Origin: Dendrolimus kikuchii | Lineage: Eukaryota; Arthropoda; Insecta; Lepidoptera; Lasiocampidae | Assembly (NCBI GenBank): GCA_019925095.2 | Contig: CM034415.1 | Coordinates: forward strand, 5,985,001-6,049,000 | Length of the DNA stretch: 64,000 nucleotides | Direction of reading: 5' to 3' | Position numbers and translations under genes: made by a program | Part shown: piece by piece, positions 59,601 through 62,671 of the stretch | Layout of the letters: every line of letters begins with the position of its first letter | Position numbering within the stretch: the stretch's first letter is position 1 | Notes under the pieces: generated by a model | The model's input: the letters and a program-made list of their open reading frames with translations, nothing else | Told to the model about the DNA's origin: nothing | Database searches by the model: none

Positions 59601-61278
59601 TAATGAGCAATATAAGTACTCTTGAATATAAATAGGCCAATTAGACCAGTAGAATCCACTGTTGTTTTTAATAATCCATACTCTAACATTTGTTGTATTT
59701 TAGTAGCATTCTAGTACTCGTCACACACCAATGCTCATATACTAAAAAAAAATCTATTTTTATAGTTTCATAGCACTTTTAGCAAAAAAGAGTACATAGC
59801 AAATTTTATAAAATGATCATGTGCTTGTATGAATGACACAGTCTTAAAAACTAATGGATCTGTATAATGTGAGCTATATGTTGCTACATGATTGTGTAGT
59901 GAAAACACAAATATAAAAACTAAGGCTGGCACTACATGAACTAAAGGATTTTTTTCAGTACACATGAATTTTTCAAGTGTACCTATCTGATTCTCTAATC
60001 TCACCCCCCTATCTCATGCCTCCTATCCCATCCCCGCTATCCCTTCCTAAAGGCTGGTAACACATTGGCTTCGCACCTGGTGTTGAAAATGTGTGCAAAT
60101 GCAATATCTATAATAGAAAATAAAAAGAAAGAAGCACTCACTTGGATGACCAAATTAGCAAATATATATATATTTGATTAAATGACTTTGTTAGGATTCA
60201 AAAGCCAAAAACCAATGGTATGTTTTCTTTGTGTAAACTATATATACATTTGGTTGATTTTATTAAAATATAATTAGGTATTGCACAGCCACTTACAGCT
60301 GGAGGGACAGTTTTTGGCACAGAGTATAATTTATGATACATGTAATTAAAAATACATAAAATATCCTTGAAATCTTCATAATGGAAACAAAAAGAAAGAA
60401 ACATTCACTTGGATGACTAAATAAGCAAAAATATATATTTTTGATTAACAGCATTTTTAGAATTCAAAAGCCAAAAAACAACAGAACCGTTCCTTTGTGT
60501 GAACTAAATACACATTTGGCTGATTTTATTAAAATATAATTAGGTATTGCACAGACACAGCTGGAGAGACCATTAAATTTGGCACAGACTATAATTTATA
60601 ATACATGTAATTAAAAGTTTATAAAATAAAATATCCTTTAATTAAATTAATTAGCGGAACAGAACCTTGCGGCACACAATGACGATTCAAAAATCTTACA
60701 ATATAAATTTGAAATAACTATTTATTCTTTTTGCAAAACATTTAATTGCTATTTTCTTTGATAATTAAAATTACTCAAATCTTAATTCACAATTAATTTA
60801 CCTTATTATTTTTTCAGCTAATTAGGAATGTTTTCTTTGTCTTCTTTCTAATGTACAGTCATAGAACTAGGGTGACGTTGCGCCGAAATCGAGCGAAGAG
60901 AAAAAACGTAACAGGCGAAATTTGGCCGAATGATAAAAATTGGAACGAGCCACGGTGCGGAATAATATAATCTGCATAGCAACACGCGCTGAGTCAATAA
61001 AATGGGCAGATGTTAGGAACGTAATGCGTAGTTATATGTACTTACGTGCAAACTACGTAAGCAGTTGTACCTACTACGGTGACCCTGACCTGAATGAATC
61101 ATTAACCAGCAAAATCACTTCTTCATCAACATTTCCCTTCGAAACTTGTTGCGAAAACTTAAAAATAATTTTCCAGCAGTTTCGTAAAAGATTTCCCCTG
61201 GAACTAATTGAAATTGGGAATAATCCAAAACCACATGATCAGTATCCGGAAATAGCTAGATAAGATACTTACAGGCAT
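17546..61278 (-). CDS. KIF3A: KIF3A / Klp64D, kinesin-II motor subunit, 13 exons (C-terminal tail not located)
   Basis: KIF3A is a plus-end kinesin-2 motor chain. With KIF3B and KAP3 it carries intraflagellar transport trains along ciliary microtubules. Exons: 61273-61278, 58202-58414, 32785-32990, 30239-30369, 28530-28729, 26112-26309, 23079-23209, 22016-22068, 21196-21335, 20164-20240, 19308-19488, 18559-18795, 17546-17683. All phases agree and total 637 codons. Visible motifs: VVVRVRP start, P-loop GQTGTGKT, switch I SSRSH, switch II VDLAGSE, neck region [11 protein letters not shown], acidic linker, long coiled coil, and stalk end [23 protein letters not shown]3A rather than KIF3B is indicated by the [19 protein letters not shown] segment. 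Fly and human proteins run to about 680-700 residues (from memory), so 40-60 tail residues are missing. After exon 13 a strong donor suggests more exons in the repeat-rich 14.8-17.5 kb; read-through would stop after VSYPIG. Confidence 0.95.
17945..18490 (+). repeat. Dispersed repeat F next to KIF3A exon 12
   Basis: ttataaaattctaaacatgc start, cgggaatttttctgggagcg twice, gcgtggataacgtcgggagc end. Ends about 70 bases from the exon 12 donor. Confidence 0.65.
18559..18795 (-). CDS. KIF3A: KIF3A exon 12 (distal coiled coil)
   Basis: 79 codons: [60 protein letters not shown] and [19 protein letters not shown]. This tracks the KIF3A stalk end (IDNFIPRDYQ in vertebrates). The acceptor is atgctcttag and the donor GTAAGA. 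Confidence 0.95.
19203..19281 (-). pseudogene. Decayed duplicate of part of KIF3A exon 11, within the next intron
   Basis: Just downstream of exon 11's donor, the intron contains a second ttag acceptor-like site and an ORF reading [20 protein letters not shown], then EKLLY and a stop. It parallels the start of exon 11 ([25 protein letters not shown]). Nucleotide similarity is obvious: both begin GTTAG then GAAACAACAAGA and share cagcgtttggag. The stop codon and missing downstream half argue that it is a dead copy rather than an alternative exon. Confidence 0.75.
19308..19488 (-). CDS. KIF3A: KIF3A exon 11 (stalk with [13 protein letters not shown])
   Basis: It reads [20 protein letters not shown], then [20 protein letters not shown] and [10 protein letters not shown]. 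The VGG.(D/N)LL.KA motif is characteristic of KIF3A. I chose the GTACGT donor after KKE because it joins in phase to [14 protein letters not shown], matching the family; the ORF runs on into a decayed duplicate (see 19203-19281). Confidence 0.92.
19650..19755 (-). repeat. Dispersed repeat D, degraded
   Basis: aggtgacggtaactactttc and aagtgggccgtctctctgtt resemble the D start in reverse. Confidence 0.5.
19905..20035 (-). mobile_element. LINE family K 3' tail
   Basis: caataggcagccttatcgct and tctcttctaggcaacctt are the reverse of the K hairpin. Confidence 0.5.
20164..20240 (-). CDS. KIF3A: KIF3A exon 10 (coiled coil)
   Basis: It reads [20 protein letters not shown] and ELQRT with two bases of a Lys codon. 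Heptad-like charged helix continuing the stalk. The acceptor is tgtccaatag and the donor GTGAGC. Confidence 0.92.
20250..21180. other. KIF3A: KIF3A intron, nothing recognised
   Basis: AT-rich intron between exons 9 and 10. A short family K-like word (gtgcataatgaaatataattt) occurs near 20482. No exon-like GC island. Confidence 0.6.
21196..21335 (-). CDS. KIF3A: KIF3A exon 9 (acidic linker)
   Basis: It encodes [20 protein letters not shown], then [20 protein letters not shown] and RIRREEK. A charged, Glu-rich segment between neck and coiled coil is typical of KIF3A. The acceptor is tatgtgatag and the donor GTGGGT. Confidence 0.93.
21385..21495 (+). mobile_element. SINE family B, partial
   Basis: actcaaagggcgcgggttcg B-box region and following ccgcatgcaccttttagac match the head of family B; the body is cut short. 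Confidence 0.55.
21800..21990 (+). mobile_element. LINE fragment, degraded
   Basis: Matches 1500-1690 (ggatggaagtcacgt, gtagaccaacaaagagatgg, ccgactccaagtgattggga) with stops and deletions. Lies just upstream (in + coordinates) of KIF3A exon 8. Confidence 0.6.
22016..22068 (-). CDS. KIF3A: KIF3A exon 8 (neck coiled coil)
   Basis: A 53-bp exon giving [18 protein letters not shown], matching the kinesin-2 neck RQFQKEIEELKKKLEE. The acceptor is ctttatttcag and the donor GTAAGA. Phase fits on both sides. Confidence 0.93.
22189..22347. mobile_element. Miniature inverted derivative of the Penelope-like element
   Basis: Left half matches the first about 110 bp of arm 1 (ctacgttttaacggttttaa ... 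gatgtcaagtgtcaacg), directly joined to the inverted end (accaaaatcaaataaaatta). Flanking tatacaagtcacgaaaactt also occurs, inverted, beside the big element (13240-13262). Confidence 0.7.
23079..23209 (-). CDS. KIF3A: KIF3A exon 7 (end of motor, neck linker)
   Basis: It reads [20 protein letters not shown] and then [20 protein letters not shown], the conserved end of the motor domain and neck linker ([10 protein letters not shown]). The acceptor is atttttgtag and the donor GTACAG; it ends two bases into an Arg codon. Confidence 0.95.
23290..23498 (-). repeat. Dispersed repeat L (reverse)
   Basis: taatattataaagaggtaaa, ggatctactaaaccgatttt, gcgccgggtcgctagt; the forward copy is at 34250-34442. 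Confidence 0.6.
23799..23950 (-). mobile_element. SINE family A, 3' part
   Basis: Reverse-strand copy starting from the ATT tail (aataataataatcggcagag) through the ccccagag/cagacacccagacca body; the tRNA head is missing or degraded. Confidence 0.7.
24698..25055 (-). mobile_element. LINE reverse-transcriptase C-terminal ORF, YPARELA family
   Basis: Open for 98 codons: [60 protein letters not shown] and YPTRELA stop. The [10 protein letters not shown] / GRGRPR motifs are the C-terminal end of a LINE ORF. Other copies: 2110-2262, 4583-4690, 55275-55497, 59028-59158. Confidence 0.8.
25168..26010 (-). mobile_element. GC-rich retroelement fragments with poly-A on - strand (two copies)
   Basis: At 25168 and 25699 a T-run is followed by the same word (caggggaaatgtgttttc, gcaggggaaaatacattttg), as in the element at 28038. 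In reverse sense this is an element ending in ...ttttcccctg plus poly-A. No ORF recognised; a C-run lies at 25978-25988. Confidence 0.45.
26112..26309 (-). CDS. KIF3A: KIF3A exon 6 (switch II and microtubule-binding helix)
   Basis: It begins [20 protein letters not shown], then [20 protein letters not shown], and ends [20 protein letters not shown] plus VM. These are the L12/alpha-5 and YRNSKLT signatures of kinesin motors; 66 codons, phase 0 at both ends. In place of the common KTGA.GQRLKE this copy has [11 protein letters not shown]. Confidence 0.96.
26389..26840. mobile_element. TIR element, GGCC family, left TIR and internal part
   Basis: Starts agggcgatccataaatgacg after TTA, with a G-run and gacaaggagagggaggggtg as in 43135-43260, and later actaattacggaaccgccgt as in 44085. 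The right terminus is degraded. Confidence 0.5.
26930..27752 (-). mobile_element. SINE family B, reverse copy interrupted by other repeats
   Basis: The 5' head is at 27752-27672 (cgaacccgcgccctttgag in reverse) and the 3' body at about 27160-26930. Between them sit a dispersed repeat D copy (27413-27671), a LINE hairpin tail (27245-27330) and a (ga)n tract. Confidence 0.65.
28038..28424 (-). mobile_element. GC-rich retroposon with poly-A and 9-bp target duplication
   Basis: 387 bp of GC-rich DNA ending, on the - strand, in ggattttccctggcc plus A9. AGTTGAACC flanks both sides (28029-28037 and 28425-28433). It sits about 100 bases from KIF3A exon 5. Internal word ccaggggacacgtcccctgg is a palindrome. 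Confidence 0.7.
28530..28729 (-). CDS. KIF3A: KIF3A exon 5 (switch I and start of switch II)
   Basis: It contains [20 protein letters not shown], the switch I motif [13 protein letters not shown] and [10 protein letters not shown]. The switch II motif DLAGSE is split by the following intron exactly at DLA/GSE. The acceptor is ttccgtacag and the donor GTGAGG. Confidence 0.96.
29073..29160. repeat. Strong inverted repeat, 29-bp arms
   Basis: 29073-29101 and 29132-29160 pair at 27 of 29 positions (aacttgaagttttacgggca against tgcctataaaacttcaagtt) around a 30-base loop. A close direct echo (aagtaaaacttcaacgg) lies at 29033. Confidence 0.8.
29500..29855 (+). mobile_element. LINE C-terminal end ([11 protein letters not shown])
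   Basis: 29640-29771 reads [39 protein letters not shown] stop, a LINE ORF end, followed by an A-rich tail near 29830. Confidence 0.7.
29868..30180 (+). mobile_element. Poly-A-tailed repeat H
   Basis: ctgtgcagttttattttcta ... gaatctaagatctggcttaa and agccataaaatcc then A20. A second copy is at 51945-52230. The poly-A ends only about 60 bases from KIF3A exon 4. Confidence 0.65.
30239..30369 (-). CDS. KIF3A: KIF3A exon 4 ([14 protein letters not shown])
   Basis: It reads [20 protein letters not shown] and then [25 protein letters not shown] is a kinesin signature and LEVKE.PD.GV.VKDL a kinesin-2 one. The acceptor is tgtcactttag and the donor GTAAAT; one base of a Gly codon carries over. Confidence 0.96.
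30895..31140 (-). repeat. Dispersed repeat G (uninterrupted, reverse)
   Basis: atctctataaatattataaa, tggatttcgatgaaacttta, and gaaaccgcgggcgcagg end; matches 8690-9268 without the LINE. Confidence 0.65.
31155..31590 (-). repeat. Dispersed repeat E (reverse)
   Basis: aaaaagatggcgctacgatcgc and agctggcttataacccgagt. Confidence 0.6.
31619..31930 (+). repeat. Dispersed repeat D, full length
   Basis: From ttttattgctgaaacacagc to ccgttcctgcacgg, as in 5350-5670. Confidence 0.75.
32000..32253 (-). mobile_element. LINE reverse-transcriptase C-terminal fragment ([12 protein letters not shown])
   Basis: Open for 83 codons: [61 protein letters not shown] 'VETLGPWGP ... [12 protein letters not shown]+LGT' pattern is a common LINE ORF end. 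The 57955-58135 copy is the same family. Confidence 0.65.
32785..32990 (-). CDS. KIF3A: KIF3A exon 3 (P-loop)
   Basis: It encodes [20 protein letters not shown] and then [11 protein letters not shown], the ATP-binding P-loop GQTGTGKT, followed by [20 protein letters not shown]. This is diagnostic of kinesin-2. The acceptor is ttcattccag and the donor GTAAGA; it ends two bases into a Lys codon completed by exon 4. Confidence 0.96.
33122..33408. mobile_element. Foldback element with CCGCGAGCATTC ends
   Basis: CCGCGAGCATTC at 33122 and GAATGCTCGCGG at 33397-33408, extended by cctgtaatgtaa/ttacattacag. Inside, gagcattcgcctgta and tgtaatgctcgg recur. 287 bp, AT-rich flanks; no clear target duplication. 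Confidence 0.65.
34250..34442 (+). repeat. Dispersed repeat L
   Basis: ctagcggcccggcgcggtta ... ctctttataatattattagt; reverse copy at 23290. Confidence 0.6.
34545..34733 (+). repeat. Dispersed repeat D, partial
   Basis: gcggcaggcagacggcccac ... aatgccggaacacaactcaa. Confidence 0.7.
34790..35105 (+). mobile_element. LINE ORF end, degraded
   Basis: Broken frames with [17 protein letters not shown] and then CQDRRR / HGKQA-like ends, resembling the [17 protein letters not shown] family at 24698. Confidence 0.5.
35130..35580 (-). repeat. Dispersed repeat E (reverse)
   Basis: gaaaaagatggcgctgcaat, gtgctggtttataacccgag, with a (gtct)n piece. Confidence 0.6.
36135..36685 (-). CDS. Possible small secreted-protein ORFs (two pieces), uncertain
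   Basis: On the - strand, 36685-36536 reads [20 protein letters not shown] and on to [15 protein letters not shown]: a hydrophobic start like a signal peptide, then a short mature part. A second ORF (about 36380-36135) reads [58 protein letters not shown] and ends ETEKSLK. Between them lies a pyrimidine tract and acttag, but no junction gives a clean phase. A 33-base stretch of the second ORF recurs at 58110-58142, so part may be a dispersed repeat. No family recognised. Confidence 0.2.
37077..37225 (+). mobile_element. SINE family A, degraded
   Basis: Diverged copy with agccaagcctttgtccgcct, a mutated B box, gtcggttccagag and a gtctgccgattattatt tail. Confidence 0.5.
38770..39020 (+). mobile_element. 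LINE fragment, heavily decayed
   Basis: Broken frames give KAFEIWC, RIRWEEK and [20 protein letters not shown], matching the FEMWCYRRMLRISW / GKVEG+RGRGRPR motifs. Confidence 0.55.
39950..40315 (+). mobile_element. LINE ORF end and 3' tail, family K
   Basis: [40 protein letters not shown], then gcgataagaccgccctttgt and caataaagtgttgtct. Confidence 0.7.
40610..41270 (-). mobile_element. LINE family K tail split by a second LINE fragment
   Basis: The K hairpin (aaaaagcgatctcttccaga reversed) is at 41225 and the K end (ataacactttaatgtacacc) at 40623. In between, 40670-41195 carries a broken - strand LINE frame ([24 protein letters not shown]). Confidence 0.55.
41950..42150 (-). mobile_element. 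Repeat with conserved core motif (reverse of 4850-5040)
   Basis: tccaattcaaaagtttttat, ttccaccggagaacactttt, caccgcttcgcaacgtgttg and aagaaactccccagcaacac mirror 4850-5040. Confidence 0.65.
42384..53706 (+). CDS. Possible nested gene in KIF3A intron, opposite strand, three exons, function unknown
   Basis: Three candidate exons on the + strand: 42384-42422 (or starting further left), 42527-42632 and 53624-53706. Splice sites are good: donor GTAAGC, acceptor tgtatttacag, donor GTGAGT, acceptor tttcttaatcttgcag. Phases agree at both junctions (0/0 and 1/2). The joined peptide runs [75 protein letters not shown], stop: about 75 residues, with a basic Pro/Cys-containing C-terminus. The last exon is clearly GC-richer than its surroundings, like the exons of the two known genes. 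I do not recognise the family. The true start may lie in exons further left. An 11-kb intron full of transposon remains separates exons 2 and 3. It could be the 3' end of a longer gene. Confidence 0.4.
42527..42632 (+). CDS. Candidate internal exon of unrecognised nested gene
   Basis: Flanked by ttgtatttacag and GTGAGT. It reads [20 protein letters not shown] and then [15 protein letters not shown], ending one base into a codon completed as Val by the exon at 53624. A 104-bp intron precedes it. No transposon resemblance was seen. Confidence 0.42.
43135..44215. mobile_element. TIR element with TAA duplications, containing nested repeats
   Basis: Left end GGGGCCACCCAGAAATAACG with following TCACACG; right end CGTGTGACGTCATTTGTGGA with TGGCCCC: about 27-bp TIRs with few mismatches. 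TAA sits on both sides (43132-43134, 44216-44218). The 3-bp TWA-type duplication suggests PIF/Harbinger (inference). About 800 bp of other repeats (43262-44070) are inserted inside; no transposase. Confidence 0.65.
43574..44068. repeat. Tandem pair of a 240-bp dispersed repeat
   Basis: gaagagtttgtttgtttgct, actggtttgatttga, gtcagtgttagatagcc, ctaagaccaataggagc and cgcgggc..agctagt occur twice head to tail (43574-43812, 43818-44068). Confidence 0.75.
44535..45185 (-). repeat. Dispersed repeat F, split by hAT-like element
   Basis: gcccgcgactttgtccacac, ttgctgtcgatcagcgaaaa and atcgtttatatagtgt. The extreme end (gctaggacatgc) lies left of the insertion. Confidence 0.65.
44550..44984. mobile_element. 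Non-autonomous hAT-like element, 435 bp, 8-bp target duplication
   Basis: Ends CAGGGGCGTAGCTA and (complement) CAGTGGTTTAGCTTG; flanks GACATGCA (44542-44549) and GACATGCC (44985-44992). An 8-bp duplication and CAG..CTG ends suit the hAT superfamily. Inside is a ggggcccc-rich stretch and no long ORF. Confidence 0.7.
45218..45490 (-). repeat. Dispersed repeat D (reverse, full length)
   Basis: gtgcaggaacggagaaagaa ... gtgtccataagcgatagtaa. Confidence 0.75.
45720..46335 (-). mobile_element. Jockey-like LINE 3' end (reverse)
   Basis: Reverse copy of the C-terminal codons and 3' UTR of the LINE at 48790-50440: ctccgccggcggaaccgat, ggttcgacctcggctcgacc, and ttggctcgtcaatgaggaca. Confidence 0.75.
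46464..46643 (-). mobile_element. SINE family A
   Basis: Reverse copy retaining body and tRNA-like head (caggaatcgaactccaagct ... gcccgctcaaccacagagg). The B box is mutated; no ATT tail. Confidence 0.7.
46940..47300 (+). mobile_element. LINE C-terminal fragment ([10 protein letters not shown])
   Basis: Reads [20 protein letters not shown] and [19 protein letters not shown], matching the '[13 protein letters not shown] ... [21 protein letters not shown]' end of lepidopteran LINE ORFs; open to 47422 but with altered frames. Confidence 0.7.
47510..48000 (+). repeat. Dispersed repeat F
   Basis: ttataaaattctaaacatgc ... gtggacgaagtcgcgggcat, the best preserved copy. Confidence 0.7.
48240..48632 (+). 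repeat. Dispersed repeat E
   Basis: aaaaaggatgcgatcgcagc, acgccccggaatataagtta, ttattttagtatagat. Confidence 0.6.
48790..50440 (+). mobile_element. Jockey-like non-LTR retrotransposon, internally deleted
   Basis: Reverse-transcriptase pieces in order: [20 protein letters not shown] with [16 protein letters not shown] (to a stop at 49160), then [19 protein letters not shown] and [20 protein letters not shown], a gap, then the C-terminal ORF 49394-50041. The 3' UTR includes the conserved core at 50103-50172 and GC-rich sequence shared with 45720-46335. Frameshifts and a missing YADD region show it is dead. Confidence 0.8.
49394..50041 (+). pseudogene. Jockey-like LINE reverse transcriptase, C-terminal 215 codons
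   Basis: [60 protein letters not shown] and [20 protein letters not shown] are the thumb and post-RT region of Jockey-clade ORF2. The polymerase core upstream is deleted, so it is not functional. Confidence 0.8.
51262..51690 (-). mobile_element. LINE ORF end ([19 protein letters not shown])
   Basis: The - strand gives [23 protein letters not shown], and at the left [15 protein letters not shown] stop. This is the standard end of a common lepidopteran LINE ORF, with frame breaks. Confidence 0.7.
51760..51930 (+). repeat. Dispersed repeat D, degraded
   Basis: tgatggaaagcggtacccgt and cctacggacttttcg resemble D. Confidence 0.4.
51945..52230 (+). mobile_element. Repeat H
   Basis: ctgtgcagttttattttcta ... 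ctaagatctggcttaaagac, matching 29868-30180. Confidence 0.65.
52867..53115 (+). mobile_element. tRNA-derived SINE, family A
   Basis: Full-length copy with the same A box, B box and ATT-repeat tail as 241-490, differing at a small number of positions. Lies in the KIF3A 25-kb intron. Confidence 0.8.
53210..53375 (+). mobile_element. LINE 3' tail, family J
   Basis: aacagcactggtcttaattg, tatgctgagactgggtccaa, ttttaggac, gtcttaaataaa. Ends about 250 bases left of the candidate exon at 53624. Confidence 0.5.
53624..53706 (+). CDS. Candidate terminal exon of unrecognised nested gene
   Basis: A strong polypyrimidine tract and cttgcag acceptor lead to [20 protein letters not shown], then GLGEYGT and TAA. 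GC-rich codons (CCCCCGCCCCCGC) stand out against the AT-rich intron. Could alternatively be a lone exon relic. Confidence 0.45.
55275..55497 (+). mobile_element. LINE 3' end, YPARELA family
   Basis: agtcgtggaaggccacgaca ... [18 protein letters not shown] frame ... aactggcgtgaagttatgta. Confidence 0.75.
56885..57165 (+). mobile_element. LINE ORF end, decayed
   Basis: Broken frames [30 protein letters not shown] and [11 protein letters not shown] correspond to 'ITEWYPRD..R+RGRQ..RW ... LEEAYV ... +LTEIKALLL'. Confidence 0.6.
57178..57455 (+). mobile_element. SINE family B
   Basis: gtggcgtcgtggtagcttag head, diverged B box, then cacgtgctgtgaaggaaaac and agccgccttggacaagcgtg body as in 1986-2462. 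Confidence 0.75.
57955..58140 (-). mobile_element. LINE reverse-transcriptase end ([15 protein letters not shown])
   Basis: The - strand reads [11 protein letters not shown] and [15 protein letters not shown], the family of 32000-32253. It lies only about 60 bases from KIF3A exon 2's donor. Confidence 0.65.
58202..58414 (-). CDS. KIF3A: KIF3A exon 2 (motor N-terminus)
   Basis: The acceptor is atttcccgccag and the donor GTAAGT; 71 codons in phase 0. It reads [20 protein letters not shown], with the kinesin beta-1 signature VVVRVRP, and then [17 protein letters not shown], the conserved F/Y..D.VF segment. Confidence 0.93.
59028..59345 (+). mobile_element. Two LINE ends: YPARELA tail then LWNALP fragment
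   Basis: 59028-59158 ends aactggtgtgaagttatgta plus (cgta)n; 59160-59341 reads [40 protein letters not shown] stop, a family K-like ORF end. Confidence 0.7.
59346..59450 (+). repeat. Dispersed repeat D, truncated
   Basis: ttttttattgcagaagttca, gcagacaggcagacggccca, then truncated after ccaaaggtgtta. Confidence 0.7.
59460..61272 (-). other. KIF3A: KIF3A intron 1, right part
   Basis: AT-rich, with the 268-bp duplication at 60120-60640. A 107-codon + strand ORF (60940-61263) is present but shows no recognisable motif or splice context and ends just next to exon 1; I treat it as probable chance. Confidence 0.55.
60120..60640. repeat. Direct tandem duplication, about 268-bp unit (KIF3A intron 1)
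   Basis: Copy 1 from 60125 (aaagaaagaagcactcactt) and copy 2 from 60393 (aaagaaagaaacattcactt) share gattcaaaagccaaaaa, gattttattaaaatataatt, aggtattgcacag, gctggag and ataatttat(g/a)atacatgta. Moderately diverged. Confidence 0.8.
61273..61278 (-). CDS. KIF3A: KIF3A exon 1, two-codon start exon (Met-Pro)
   Basis: On the - strand the sequence reads gacgtgaaaATGCCTgtaagtat. The ATG has A at -3, an in-frame stop (TAA) lies about 60 bases upstream with no other ATG between, and a strong donor follows after two codons. Phase 0 joins exon 2 to give [18 protein letters not shown], resembling the MP start of KIF3A relatives. Upstream DNA is the likely 5' UTR and promoter. Confidence 0.7.
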
Positions 61279-62671
61279 TTTCACGTCACCCCGTGGCTGA
61301 GTTCCGATGAAATATATTTTCTCCCGACAAACACGTTACACAAAGCAGAGTTACGGCTTTTGTTTGTCGTTTATTGTAAAAATCAATACTGGACGACCTA
61401 CTTTCGTTTCAATTTCTTTGGGAACGAAATGGAAATGACATGACGTTTTCATGAAATGTTGCCAAATTTTCTTATTGGAAAATACTATTAATCCATTTCC
61501 TGTTCTGGTTTAGTATTGCACATTGTAAAAAATATTTTGTAGCCAAACGGCCACACTGAATCTAAATTGATCGTAATAGCAAATACATGAAATAAAATAA
61601 AATGCATCAATTGTCTCCATTTGACATGAAACTTATCAGCACATTTAAAAAACTGCCGCAGCTCGTTTTCCTCCTATCCTCTACTGGACTTCCCACAACT
61701 AAGAGCTTGAAGACAGTTTGGTAAAATGAAAATTATAGAGATAGATATGGTAGTTCACGTCTGGACCAAAATAAATTATGTCAGTTATGTCACTAATCTA
61801 CATAATAATTATATCCTTATCGATTCTAAGGTTATACGAAAAAGGAACATTACATATTCTTTGGCAACACTCATTTGGATTACAGGAACTTTATTATGTG
61901 AGTTATGGCATTAAATAAATGAAATTAGTTGCTGATTTAAAATAAAACTTGTATTAAAGTACTGTTAGTAAACTAGAATAGTTTTCAATAGCTACCATTT
62001 TCCCTTTATTTTATTAATTATAATAAATCACGAGTATAAACACAATTTAGCCTTATTATATTTTACAATAATTTCGCGCCAAAATACCATTTAGACCTTG
62101 ACATATAAAAAACCTTCTTCAAGATTTTCTTCAGAGTTTGTTACTTATGTCATGGAAATGTCACGGAAACAGATACGTTGCCAGTTTAGTAGCTTCGGGG
62201 CTAGATCTAGCCCTATTTATCTCTTTAGCCCCCACATAATAATTTAGCCTCCAGCCCCTAATTTACCTAAAAACGAAAATAAAAGAAGTTTTTAAAAGAA
62301 AATCCTAGCAGAAATTAAACGCGCACACTTTCATTCTTTGTACGGATTCCCCATATCTAACTATCTACTTTAATGTAATAATTTGTCCTTGTCACGTTTA
62401 ATCAAAGTTGCTGAAATATGAAATCCCGAAGGACGTTGTTAAAAATTTTTATCCAAAAAATAGATTTATATTGAGTAAGGCTGTCCGCAATAAGCCTAAG
62501 CCCCAGCTATCAACTTTATCACCAGCACAAGATGTAACCGTAACCCTTCACGACGAATTTGACTCAAGACTCAGAAGACATTAAATAACCTGATTTGGGC
62601 ACGATTTTTCTGTATATAAAATTATAAATTTCTGTTATTAAATAATATGAATTCTATACATATTATATACC
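61279..62671. other. Likely KIF3A 5' UTR/promoter and upstream DNA
   Basis: The first 100-250 bases right of 61278 are the probable 5' UTR and core promoter of KIF3A. No TATA box or other element is convincing. The rest, up to the mariner, has no recognised gene. Confidence 0.5.

Noticed and set aside
60940..61263. 107-codon + strand ORF beside KIF3A exon 1
   Set aside because: No motif, no splice or promoter context; several chance ORFs of this size occur in 64 kb. Left as unproven.
61430..61470. RFX X-box for a ciliary gene promoter (ggcaac near atgaaaac)
   Set aside because: One half site fits, but the other half departs from the X-box consensus.
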